Of a stretch of DNA of 7,446 nt, positions 1 to 7,446 are shown piece by piece. Position 1 is the stretch's first letter; each line of letters begins with the position of its first letter. The stretch is from Chthoniobacteraceae bacterium. GTDB lineage: Bacteria > Verrucomicrobiota > Verrucomicrobiia > Chthoniobacterales > Chthoniobacteraceae. Location: assembly GCA_947478975.1 (NCBI GenBank), contig CANJYI010000137.1:1-7446 (forward strand). Direction: 5' to 3'. A program made the translations under genes and the position numbers. The notes beneath the pieces were generated by a model, which saw only the letters and a program-made list of their open reading frames with translations, was not told the origin of the DNA and made no database searches.

Positions 1-1413
1 GGCGCCGTTGGTGAAAAAGTCCTGCGCGACCCCTTTGGCCTGGCGGCGCAGGGCAGCCTTTCCGCTGTGCAACAGCGCCTCCGGGCCGCTCACAAGCATC
101 GTCGGCGCCCCCGAGGATTCGACCTTCGCCCCGGCGGGGAAGGCGTCCTCAAACCAGACGGTTTCACCGGACTGCACCGGCGGCGGCGGATTGAGGGTGG
201 CTGGGTCGATGTAATCGAGTTTGGCGATGGCCTCGCGGATGGCGCTCTTCTTGGCGCCGATTTGGGAGTCGAGTTCTGAGAGCTGTTTTTCCTGCTCGGC
301 AGTGGCCAGTTGCAGCACGGGGGGCGTCAACAGGATGTTGCCGTCCATCGCCGGATCGGCCGCGCTGTTGAAGAAGGCGTACATCGAGTAGAAATCCTTG
401 GCGGTGAGCGGGTCGAATTTGTGGTCGTGGCAGACGGCGCACCCTGCGGTTAGTCCCATCCAGACGCCCATGGTGGTCTCCGTCCGGTCCACGGCGTAGC
501 GGAAGAGCCATTCCTCGGCGATGGAACCGCCTTCGCCGGTGGTGACGTTGCAGCGGTTAAAGCCGCTTGCAATGCGCTGCTCGCGGGTGGCGTTGGGGAG
601 CAGGTCGCCCGCGAGCTGCCAGGTGGTGAACTGGTCGAAGGAGAGGTTGTCGTTGATGGCTTTGACCACCCAGTCGCGGTAGGGCCACATGCTGCGCTCG
701 TTGTCGAGGTGCAGGCCGTGGGTGTCGGCGTAGCGGGCGGCGTCCAGCCAGGGACGCGCCATGTGTTCGCCGTAGCGGGCGGATCCCAACAGGCGATCAA
801 TCACGCGTTCGTAGGAGCCGGGGGCGCCGTCCGCAAGAAACGCATCTACCTCGGCGGGGGTGGGCGGAAGGCCGGTGAGATCCAGCGTGGCGCGGCGGAT
901 CAGTTGCTCCCGGGGAGCCTCCGGGGCGGGGAGCAGGCCGTGGTTCTTGAGCGCCTCGCGCAAAAAGAAGTCGATCGGCGAGACATTGGGAAGGGCGACC
1001 GGCACAGATGGTTTTACCAGCGGTTCAAAGCTCCAGTGCCGCTGGTAAACGGCGCCCTCGTCGATCCATTGGCGCAAGGTGTCCACCTGCGCGGGGGTGA
1101 GTTTTTTGTGGGACTTTGGGGGAGGCATTACCTCGTCGGGATCCTGGGCAAGGATGCGCCGCAGGGCCTCGCTCTGGGCGGGGGTTCCCGGCTTGAATGC
1201 TTGGACGCCGTCGTGGACGGCGTAGGCGCCCTCGGGGGTGTCGAGGCGGAGCTCGGCCTCGCGTTTTTTGGCGTCGAAGCCATGGCAGGCGAAGCAGTTG
1301 TCGGAAAGGATCGGGCGGACATCCCTGTTGAAATCGACCTTGCGCGGGGCGCCTTGGGCGTTCAGGAAGGGGAGAAGGAGCAGGAAAGCTGGCAGGAAGG
1401 GGAGGGCGCGCAT
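1..1413 (-). CDS. Secreted PSCyt1/DUF1549 domain protein (planctomycete-type cytochrome c family), partial, C-terminus beyond the left edge
   Basis: The frame is open for 471 codons from an ATG at 1413 to the window edge. An in-frame TGA lies upstream with no other start codon between, so this start is firm. Residues 1-22 look like a signal peptide (MRALPFLPAFLLLLPFLNA). A c-type heme motif, CFACH, lies at 40-44, followed by the typical MPP(P) loop and a QWIDEGA helix, which fits the PSCyt1 domain. DUF1549 spans about 148-350, with LDLTGLPPTPAEVDAFL, the RYADTHG segment and a second CxxCH (CAVCH, 325-329) followed by DHKFDP. A short charged, possibly coiled-coil segment (about 370-405) leads into a stretch with WFEDAFPAGA and HSGKAALRR, which in this family precedes DUF1553. 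DUF1553 itself is expected outside the window. The two CxxCH motifs suggest a periplasmic or exported heme protein. The biochemical role of the family is not established; members often neighbour DUF1501 proteins and sulfatases. Family assignment is strong and function is unknown. Confidence 0.93.
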   Translation of the reverse strand, partial: MRALPFLPAFLLLLPFLNAQGAPRKVDFNRDVRPILSDNCFACHGFDAKKREAELRLDTPEGAYAVHDGVQAFKPGTPAQSEALRRILAQDPDEVMPPPKSHKKLTPAQVDTLRQWIDEGAVYQRHWSFEPLVKPSVPVALPNVSPIDFFLREALKNHGLLPAPEAPREQLIRRATLDLTGLPPTPAEVDAFLADGAPGSYERVIDRLLGSARYGEHMARPWLDAARYADTHGLHLDNERSMWPYRDWVVKAINDNLSFDQFTTWQLAGDLLPNATREQRIASGFNRCNVTTGEGGSIAEEWLFRYAVDRTETTMGVWMGLTAGCAVCHDHKFDPLTAKDFYSMYAFFNSAADPAMDGNILLTPPVLQLATAEQEKQLSELDSQIGAKKSAIREAIAKLDYIDPATLNPPPPVQSGETVWFEDAFPAGAKVESSGAPTMLVSGPEALLHSGKAALRRQAKGVAQDFFTNGA

Positions 1414-1472
1414 TGGAGGGGGGATCCAGGGCTGAGAACTGGCGCGTTCTGAGCGGGTTCAAGGAGGCCTTG

Positions 1473-1502
1473 TGCTTAGGGCAATCGGCCCCCAAGGGTC
1501 AA
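1473..1502 (-). promoter_or_regulatory. Possible promoter for the PSCyt1/DUF1549 gene
   Basis: Read on the minus strand, TTGACC (1497-1502) matches five of six bases of a sigma-70 -35 box. It is followed after 18 bases by TAAGCA (1473-1478), a poor -10 box. The pair sits about 60 bases upstream of the ATG at 1413. The -35 box overlaps the edge of a hairpin at 1501-1527. Only the -35 half is convincing, and promoter consensus in this lineage may differ. Confidence 0.25.
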
Positions 1503-1527
1503 TGGAATCAATGCGGCTGAGTCCATT
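1501..1527 (-). terminator. Hairpin downstream of the flavoprotein gene, possible terminator
   Basis: The arms at 1501-1510 and 1518-1527 pair at nine of ten positions around a 7-base loop. The hairpin lies 31 bases after the stop of the 1558-2979 gene and before the next minus-strand gene. No run of T follows on the minus strand, so it is not a textbook intrinsic terminator. It could stabilise the 3' end of the transcript or mark a factor-dependent stop. Confidence 0.35.
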
Positions 1528-1540
1528 CAACCGCACGGCC

Positions 1541-1555
1541 ACCGCAGGCTGCGGT
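1541..1555. terminator. Short perfect hairpin immediately after the flavoprotein stop codon
   Basis: ACCGCA (1541-1546) pairs perfectly with TGCGGT (1550-1555) around a 3-base loop, two bases beyond the TGA at 1558-1560. The only T run (TTTT) follows on the plus strand and runs into the end of the convergent frame. In the minus direction it lacks a U tract. AACCGC at about 1529-1534 could compete for the same arm, so several structures are possible. Confidence 0.3.
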
Positions 1556-1557
1556 TT

Positions 1558-2979
1558 TCACGCCAGCTCCTCGGCGGGATAGGTCCAGATCTCCGACAGC
1601 GTCGGGTGGTAGTGGGGGATGCGCGCCAAGTCGCCGGCAGTCGCGCGGAAATGCATTGCGACAACCACTTCGTGGATGAGCTCGGCTGCGTGCGGACCCA
1701 CCACGGAGGCGCCGATGATCTCGCGGGTGAGGGCGTGCACCAGCAGCTTTACGAAGCCATCTAACTGCCCTTCCACCATGGATTTTCCGTGGTCGTTGAA
1801 TGGGTAGCTCGCCGAGAGGAAAGGGATTCCCTCCGCCCGTGCCTCGGCTTCCGTCAGGCCTGCCATCGCCATGCCGGGTTCCGAGAAAATCGCGAGCAGC
1901 TTGAGTCGGTAGTCGGTCTCCTCAAGGGGTTCCTGCGCTTCGCTCAAATAGCGCACCGCGTTGCGCGCGGCCGTCTCGGCCTGCTGGATGGCGATGTGCA
2001 CCACCTCGAGCGGCCCGCATACGTCGCCCGCTGCAAAAATGTGCGGCAGGCTGGTCTGCTGGGTGGGAGAGACGACGACCCGCGAGCCGGTCAGTGCGAT
2101 GCCGCAGCTTTCCAGGTCGAGTCCCCTGGTGGCCGCCTGTCGTCCGAGGGCGCAAACAATTTCCTCCGACGCGACCTGCTTCTCAATTCCGTTTTGGCGG
2201 AAAACGATCAACTTTCCCTCCGGGCCTGCGAAGGCCGAGCACAGCTGCGTGCCCGTTTCCACACGGATGCCGTGGCTGCGGAGCCCGGCGGCCAACGCCT
2301 CGGAAACATCCGGATCGGCCTCCTTGAGGATCCGCTCGGAGCGCTGCAGCACCGTGACGCGGGAGCCGACGGCCGCGTAGAAGGTGGCTGCCTCCAAGGC
2401 AATCGCGCCGCCTCCGAGGACGGTGACGGAGGCGGGGATCTGTTCGCTTTCCAAAAAGCGGTCGCTGTCGAGAAAACCGCATTCCTCGAGACCGGGTACC
2501 GGTGGCGTGTCGATGCGGGAGCCCGTGGCAATCAGGAAAGTCTTCGCGGTGAGTGTCCTTGCCACTGCGAGGAAGCCGTCCGTTTCTGCACCCAGCTCCT
2601 CGATTGAGAGCGAATGCGGGCTGGTGAAGCGAGCCCTCCCCCTGAGAAATGCGAAACGCCCTGCCTCCAGTTGGCCGCGCCGGTAGTCGGCGAATTCCGA
2701 AATCAGCCTGCGCTTGCGGGTTTGCATGACGGCGCCGTCGACGCCCCCGAAGCTGGCGCGCACACCAAACTCGGCCGCAAGCCGGACCGTCTCGGCGCGG
2801 GCGGCGGTGGCCAGGAGCGTCTTGCTGGGCATGCAGCCGCGCAGGATGCAAAGGCCGCCCACCTCCGCGCCGCCGTCCACGACCACCGTGCGCAGGCCTG
2901 CGCGGGCGGCGAGAGAGGCTGCGGCGTACCCCGCGCTGCCGCCTCCAAGCACGGCGAAATCGAAATCAAAGCCGGCCAT
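1558..2979 (-). CDS. Flavoprotein disulfide reductase, dihydrolipoyl dehydrogenase / mercuric reductase-like
   Basis: This 473-residue protein has the full class I pyridine nucleotide-disulfide oxidoreductase plan at the usual length. The FAD-binding GGGSAG lies at 12-17. The redox-active disulfide is in GGLCILRGCMPSK, with cysteines 44 and 49. ATGSR is near 151-155, the NAD(P)-binding GGGAIALE near 189-197 and the second FAD motif, IFAAGDVCG, near 313-321. The C-terminal dimerisation domain ends with HPTLSE, where His458 and Glu463 form the catalytic base pair. Such enzymes move electrons between NAD(P)H and a disulfide or dithiol substrate through FAD. The strand after the second glycine motif ends VTVLQRSER, without the acidic residue typical of NAD-specific lipoamide dehydrogenases, so NADPH use is possible (inference). 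No E1/E2 dehydrogenase genes are adjacent, so the substrate is open and I give no symbol. It lies 37 bases after glyS on the same strand and is probably co-transcribed. Confidence 0.92.
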   Translation of the reverse strand: MAGFDFDFAVLGGGSAGYAAASLAARAGLRTVVVDGGAEVGGLCILRGCMPSKTLLATAARAETVRLAAEFGVRASFGGVDGAVMQTRKRRLISEFADYRRGQLEAGRFAFLRGRARFTSPHSLSIEELGAETDGFLAVARTLTAKTFLIATGSRIDTPPVPGLEECGFLDSDRFLESEQIPASVTVLGGGAIALEAATFYAAVGSRVTVLQRSERILKEADPDVSEALAAGLRSHGIRVETGTQLCSAFAGPEGKLIVFRQNGIEKQVASEEIVCALGRQAATRGLDLESCGIALTGSRVVVSPTQQTSLPHIFAAGDVCGPLEVVHIAIQQAETAARNAVRYLSEAQEPLEETDYRLKLLAIFSEPGMAMAGLTEAEARAEGIPFLSASYPFNDHGKSMVEGQLDGFVKLLVHALTREIIGASVVGPHAAELIHEVVVAMHFRATAGDLARIPHYHPTLSEIWTYPAEELA

Positions 2980-3016
2980 GGGAGCGGTGGAGACGCGGGA
3001 AAAACGCAGCGTTACG

Positions 3017-4684
<1,668 letters not shown>

Positions 4685-4745
4685 AAGAGGCTTGAAATAC
4701 AGGGGCTGGAAAGGGGCGATGGGAGCGGTTGGGCCGTCGGCTGAC

Positions 4746-5045
4746 CTATTCGAAGTCGTAAATAACGGCCTTCTGGCAGCAGGGTTTGAACACCTTTTCG
4801 ACAAATTCCAAATGGAGCGGGTGGATCTGGTAGGCCTTTTCGGCGTCCTTGCTGGGGAAAACAAGGTTCAGGGCGACTTGGTAGCTCTGGTCGACGACAC
4901 TGCGTTCGCTGGGGGACATCTTGCCCACGTGAAAACTCAACACGCCCTCGATGGGGCGCAGGTAGCGTTCGGCGCCGGCAAGGAGTTGCTCGGTGGCGTC
5001 GGAGATTTCAGGGCGGGTCCAGAAAATGACAACGTGTGAAAACAT
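4746..5045 (-). CDS. Dabb-family protein (stress-responsive alpha/beta barrel domain)
   Basis: This 99-residue protein is one Dabb domain (PF07876-like). It opens with FSHVVIFWTRPE, matching the usual HxVxF first strand. It continues with a helix, a central LSFHVGKMSPSERS turn and a YQVALNLVF strand, and closes with AYQIHPLHLEFVEKVFKP (71-88) and a final VIYDFE strand. The HPxHxxF signature near His75 and His78 and the overall length are typical. These proteins form dimeric ferredoxin-like barrels; most bacterial members have no assigned reaction. There is no signal peptide, so a cytoplasmic location is expected. It is the first gene of the probable operon with glyS and the flavoprotein. The leader is pyrimidine-rich (CTCTCCCTCCCT) with no Shine-Dalgarno. 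Its role is unknown, and pairing with glyS may be simple co-transcription. Confidence 0.9.
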   Translation of the reverse strand: MFSHVVIFWTRPEISDATEQLLAGAERYLRPIEGVLSFHVGKMSPSERSVVDQSYQVALNLVFPSKDAEKAYQIHPLHLEFVEKVFKPCCQKAVIYDFE

Positions 5046-5073
5046 AGGGAGGGAGAGTCAAAAGGAGTCAGCG

Positions 5074-5090
5074 CCCGGCGGCAAGCCGGG
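5074..5090. repeat. GC-rich hairpin in the leader of the Dabb gene
   Basis: CCCGGC (5074-5079) pairs perfectly with GCCGGG (5085-5090) around a 5-base loop. It starts about 29 bases upstream of the Dabb ATG. If the leftward transcript begins upstream of it, this stem would lie in the 5' untranslated leader and could affect translation or mRNA stability. Confidence 0.5.
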
Positions 5091-5108
5091 AAGGCGCGGC
5101 TGAAACGA

Positions 5109-5131
5109 GGGGCGCCCCGGGTCCGGGGGCG
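5109..5131. repeat. GC palindrome and overlapping inverted repeat in the divergent gap
   Basis: GGGGCGCCCC (5109-5118) is a perfect 10-base palindrome. Its right half, CGCCCC (5113-5118), can also pair with GGGGCG (5126-5131) across a 7-base loop. The two pairings are mutually exclusive. It may be an operator-like site or a second leader stem for the leftward operon. High GC content makes chance occurrence plausible. Confidence 0.4.
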
Positions 5132-5228
5132 AAACTCTCCAGAAAGGAGCGTTGCACAGAAAAAGGGGAGCTTATAGTTTTGTGGTGGGGCTTGGCCTGC
5201 CGGAAAGAATTAAAACTTATTTTCAACA

Positions 5229-6485
5229 GTGAACTGCGCTTATTTCAAAAAATTGCACATGTTTCTCAGCGTGGCCGCAGCGTTGGTGGTAGGCGGCGAA
5301 GTCCGTGCGAGCGGAGTCCAGCTAACCGGTGAAGGGACGGCGCAGACGGTCGCGGAGGAGTCTGTTTCTTCTGCCCAAGAGGAGAAGCAAGCGAGGCTTT
5401 CTGACAAGGGGCCATGGGGCCAACTGGAGACCTTCGAGGTGCTGTTGGAGGCTCCGATCGAGCTGATCCGAGCCAGCGAGCCAACATCCGTGCGGACCCG
5501 CTGGTTTTTTGGGAAGATGCAGGGCGACGCGGTGGCCGATTTGATACGGAAAATTGTGAGGCAAGAGGGGGTTGCCGAAAAGCTTTGCGACCGGGATCGC
5601 TGGCTGGAGGAGGCTGAGGGGGTGGTGGTTTTTCCCCGCACCGAGGATCTGGTGCAGATTCAAAAGGAAGACCGGTTGGCTTTGTACGCAGAGCTCGCCA
5701 AGATTCAGGAGAACTCCTTTCACGTGGAACCCGAGATCCTTTATGGCGGCTCGGTTGAGGAGTGGGCGAAAGGGGCTGAACTCACGGAGAGGACTTTGGA
5801 TTTCATCAAGGCCGTGTCGTACAGGCAGGGGTCGATGCTGCAGTTTTCCGATACTCCGGCCCTTCTGGGACTGCTCTCGACCGAGAAGGAAAGGATGGCT
5901 GTTCTCCGTGCATTGAGCCGCACCCCCAGTCTGGTGGCGAAAATAGCACTAAACACTCTGAGCACCGAAAAGCTTGCTGCGTACTGGCACAAGGGCTTCC
6001 GCCTGAAGGATACATCGTCTTTCATGGCCTCGCTCAAGCGCCACAAGAACATCGACCGCATCGACCTTTTGCATCTTCTTCCCGCGGGGATCCGAAAGAT
6101 TCTCTACACGTTTCCTGATCCCTCCTCCTCCCGTTCGGGTTACCTGCCGGATTGCCACTGGTCTTCGCTGAACTTTTTCAATACCCAGCCGCTGGATCGA
6201 CTGGCCGATCCGGTACAGGCGACGGCTTACACTTTGGAAAAGTTCACGCCGGTGGAGCCGCCCTACGAGCTGGGGGACGTCCTGTTTTTCACCGACACAA
6301 AGACCGGTGATGCGTATCACTCCTGCGCCTACCTTGCGGATGACATTGTTTTCACTAAGAATGGCAGGTCGCCGCTGCAGCCTTGGGTGCTGATGCATCT
6401 AGATAACGTCAAGCAACTGTACGACATGCACTTCAGTACCAAGGTCAGTGCGTATCGGCGCAAGGACATGATGGGCGCTAGGTAG
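5229..6485 (+). CDS. Exported protein of unknown function with a divergent NlpC/P60-like C-terminal segment
   Basis: I do not recognise this 418-residue protein by name. The GTG at 5229 gives a signal peptide with a basic n-region (KKLH), a hydrophobic core (MFLSVAAALVVGG) and a likely cut after VRA at 27. An in-frame ATG at 5259 would lose the basic n-region, so GTG is preferred. Residues 30-300 look largely helical and charged, with VVVFPRTEDL at about 132-141. The C-terminal part has DCHWSSLNFF with Cys309, then GDVLFF (349-354), then YHSCAYLADD with His364, then FTKNG (375-379). The order Cys, GD-hydrophobic strand, His, then a polar residue 12-14 positions later mirrors NlpC/P60 cysteine peptidases, which cut or amidate cell-wall peptides. 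A similar fold is inferred; activity is unproven. The usual DCSG is changed to DCHW. It is transcribed divergently from the Dabb operon and convergently with hisS, so it is probably monocistronic. Confidence 0.85.
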   Translation: MNCAYFKKLHMFLSVAAALVVGGEVRASGVQLTGEGTAQTVAEESVSSAQEEKQARLSDKGPWGQLETFEVLLEAPIELIRASEPTSVRTRWFFGKMQGDAVADLIRKIVRQEGVAEKLCDRDRWLEEAEGVVVFPRTEDLVQIQKEDRLALYAELAKIQENSFHVEPEILYGGSVEEWAKGAELTERTLDFIKAVSYRQGSMLQFSDTPALLGLLSTEKERMAVLRALSRTPSLVAKIALNTLSTEKLAAYWHKGFRLKDTSSFMASLKRHKNIDRIDLLHLLPAGIRKILYTFPDPSSSRSGYLPDCHWSSLNFFNTQPLDRLADPVQATAYTLEKFTPVEPPYELGDVLFFTDTKTGDAYHSCAYLADDIVFTKNGRSPLQPWVLMHLDNVKQLYDMHFSTKVSAYRRKDMMGAR

Positions 6486-6628
6486 CCAAGTCCGCAAGAA
6501 GACGCTGCAGACCACCGGCGCTCCTGCGAAAGGAACACAAACCTATTGCTCAGAGGCTGATCCGCAGATGTGGCAGATTCAACAGATGAGAGTAGGCCGT
6601 GAGGAACAGCTGCGAATCTCCATCAAAT

Positions 6629-6690
6629 GCGGAGAACTTTCCGCTCCATGAGGGGGCAGCGGAAAGTGATCCGCTCAAAACAGCGGAGAA
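6629..6690. repeat. Cluster of alternating inverted AGCGGA copies forming competing hairpins
   Basis: The unit (A/T)GCGGA occurs at 6628-6633, 6658-6663 and 6682-6687, and its complement TCCGCT at 6640-6645 and 6670-6675, in strict alternation. GCGGAGAA is directly repeated at 6629-6636 and 6683-6690. The longest stem is a perfect 10-base pairing of 6636-6645 with 6658-6667 around a 12-base loop. A second stem pairs 6670-6675 with 6682-6687. Because the units alternate, other pairings between neighbours are possible. It lies between two convergent genes, so bidirectional termination is the simplest role; a genome-wide interspersed repeat is an alternative. Confidence 0.6.
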
Positions 6691-6700
6691 TCTTTATTTT
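6670..6700 (+). terminator. Likely intrinsic terminator of the exported-protein gene
   Basis: TCCGCT (6670-6675) and AGCGGA (6682-6687) form a 6-base stem with a 6-base loop. It is followed after a few bases by the T-rich TTTATTTTT ending at 6701. It is 185 bases past the stop of the plus-strand gene and its T-run overlaps the last codons of hisS. The stem is short and the T-run is set off by GAATC, so it is imperfect. The stronger 10-base hairpin just upstream may contribute. Confidence 0.45.
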
Positions 6701-7446
6701 TGAAGGAAGGCGGTGAGCTCCTGCCAGGAGCAGGTTGATTCCACACGGGTGGTGAGTTGCTTGACCTTTAATTCAGGCCACTCCGCTCCCACTACGACTG
6801 CAAATTTCGCTCCCAGCGATTCCGCCGCCTGAAACTGCTTGCCCACTTTGGCAGGCCCCATGGCGTAATCCGTGCGCCATCCGGCATCCCGGAGTTGTTG
6901 CAGCACTTGGAGCGCCTCGGCACGTTTGGATTCCTCTGCAACGACGATGTACACCTCCGCCGCACGCCGGGCTGCGAGCCATTCGTCGCGCCGTTGCGAT
7001 GCGCCCGGAACCTCCTCCACCAAATTGGCCAAGACCACGTCCCCCATCCCAAAGCCAAGAGCGGGCATCCGTACCTTTCCATCGCTCATGACCTCCAAAA
7101 GTGCGTCGTAGCGGCCGCCACCGGCGAGAGCCCGTTCCTTCCCTCCGCGGTCGAAAACCTCAAACACAAGTCCCGTGTAGTAGGCCAGCCCCCGAACGAT
7201 GGTTAAATCAACCGTCACAAACTGGTCCATGCCGCGTGCCTTGAGATCTGCAAGGATGCCATGCAGCTTGCCCGCCTCGGCTTCCGGTTGAGCGATGAAG
7301 GAGCGCACCGCTTCCAAAGAGATGCCGAACTCTTCCAGCTTTCGGCGGCTGTCGGCTTCCGGAGCCCGCTCCAGCTTGTCGACCACGCCCAGAAAATCGA
7401 GCAAACGGGCTTCCTCCACTCCCCGTCCGCTGGCGAACTGCATCCA
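6694..7446 (-). CDS. hisS: Histidyl-tRNA synthetase, C-terminal part, N-terminus beyond the right edge
   Basis: The frame is open from the right edge to a TAA at 6694-6696, about 250 residues. The ATG near 7443 is internal because family members are over 400 residues long. The histidine-specific motif appears as IVRGLAYYTGLVFEVFD, with the catalytic Arg preceding GLAYYTG. It is followed by LAGGGRYDALL and motif 3 as ALGFGMGDVVL. The C-terminal anticodon-binding domain begins near EVYIVVAEE and includes VGKQFQAAESLGAKFAVVVG. The enzyme charges tRNA-His in the cytoplasm. GLAYYTG rather than GLDYYTG, together with the GFGMGDVVL form of motif 3, fits one HisS subgroup. The presence of the anticodon-binding domain argues against the HisZ paralogue. 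It is convergent with the exported-protein gene, 208 bases away. Confidence 0.95.
   Translation of the reverse strand, partial: WMQFASGRGVEEARLLDFLGVVDKLERAPEADSRRKLEEFGISLEAVRSFIAQPEAEAGKLHGILADLKARGMDQFVTVDLTIVRGLAYYTGLVFEVFDRGGKERALAGGGRYDALLEVMSDGKVRMPALGFGMGDVVLANLVEEVPGASQRRDEWLAARRAAEVYIVVAEESKRAEALQVLQQLRDAGWRTDYAMGPAKVGKQFQAAESLGAKFAVVVGAEWPELKVKQLTTRVESTCSWQELTAFLQK

Larger units (their letters stand above)
5046..5228. promoter_or_regulatory. Divergent promoter region between the Dabb-glyS operon and the exported-protein gene
   Basis: This gap must hold promoters for both directions. On the plus strand, TTGCAC (5152-5157) and TATAGT (5173-5178) are separated by 15 bases, a short spacer with a good -10 box. 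A second weak pair, TTGGCC (5192-5197) and ACTTAT (5215-5220), has 17-base spacing, but it would place the transcript start almost at the GTG at 5229. The same AT box reads TATAAG on the minus strand, so it could serve the leftward operon. The last 25 bases are AT-rich in an otherwise GC-rich context. Individual promoter calls are weak; the presence of regulatory sequence here is very likely. Confidence 0.45.

Noticed and set aside
709..1452. A 247-codon open frame on the plus strand opposite the PSCyt1/DUF1549 gene
   Set aside because: It is antisense to a coding frame with two heme motifs and a signal peptide, and its product is glycine-rich without recognisable motifs.
1789..2607. A 272-codon open frame on the plus strand opposite the flavoprotein
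   Set aside because: It is the codon-composition shadow of the reductase gene; the opposite strand carries all FAD, NAD(P) and active-site motifs.
4685..4864. A 60-codon N-terminal extension of glyS
   Set aside because: It overlaps the Dabb gene in another frame and looks nothing like GlyRS. The conserved N-terminus begins just after the ATG at 4684.
5229..5320. A lipoprotein signal with Cys3 of the exported protein
   Set aside because: The cysteine is before the hydrophobic core, not after it, and no lipobox is present. A standard signal peptide fits better.
6568..6651. A 27-codon small open frame on the plus strand in the convergent gap (starts MWQIQQMRV)
   Set aside because: It has no ribosome binding site and no recognisable similarity, and it ends inside the inverted-repeat cluster. 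The frame is open upstream to 6472, but no ATG, GTG or TTG supports a longer gene.
6486..6693. A tRNA or small structured RNA gene in the convergent gap
   Set aside because: No cloverleaf, T-loop or CCA end was seen. The structure is explained by the short inverted repeats.

Overview
This is a GC-rich bacterial window that most likely comes from the Planctomycetota-Verrucomicrobiota-Chlamydiota group, probably Verrucomicrobiota. The main evidence is the left-hand gene. It encodes a secreted protein with a planctomycete-type cytochrome c motif (PSCyt1) followed by a DUF1549 domain, an architecture concentrated in that superphylum. The phylum call is an inference from gene content, because no rRNA is present.

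Layout from left to right: (1) 1-1413, minus strand, is the 5' two-thirds or so of a PSCyt1/DUF1549 protein that runs off the left edge. (2) 1414-1557 is a gap with a weak promoter candidate and two hairpins. (3) 5045 to 1558, minus strand, is a probable three-gene operon: a small Dabb-domain protein, dimeric-type glycyl-tRNA synthetase (glyS) and a lipoamide-dehydrogenase-like flavoprotein disulfide reductase, with gaps of 61 and 37 bases. (4) 5046-5228 is a divergent promoter region with GC-rich hairpins and an AT-rich patch. (5) 5229-6485, plus strand, encodes an exported 418-residue protein that I do not recognise by name. Its C-terminus carries a Cys/His pattern resembling a divergent NlpC/P60 papain-like fold. 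(6) 6486-6693 is a convergent gap with alternating inverted copies of AGCGGA and a likely terminator. (7) 6694-7446, minus strand, is the C-terminal part of histidyl-tRNA synthetase (hisS), which runs off the right edge.

Most of the window is housekeeping: two class II aminoacyl-tRNA synthetases and a redox flavoenzyme. The PSCyt1/DUF1549 protein belongs to a large, poorly characterised secreted family often found near sulfatase and polysaccharide-degradation genes. The least explained gene is the exported 5229-6485 protein, and the least explained non-coding element is the repeat cluster just after it. None of the starts I could place has a clear Shine-Dalgarno sequence, and the four minus-strand starts are preceded by pyrimidine-rich stretches. 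I saw no tRNA, rRNA, CRISPR array, insertion sequence or phage gene.
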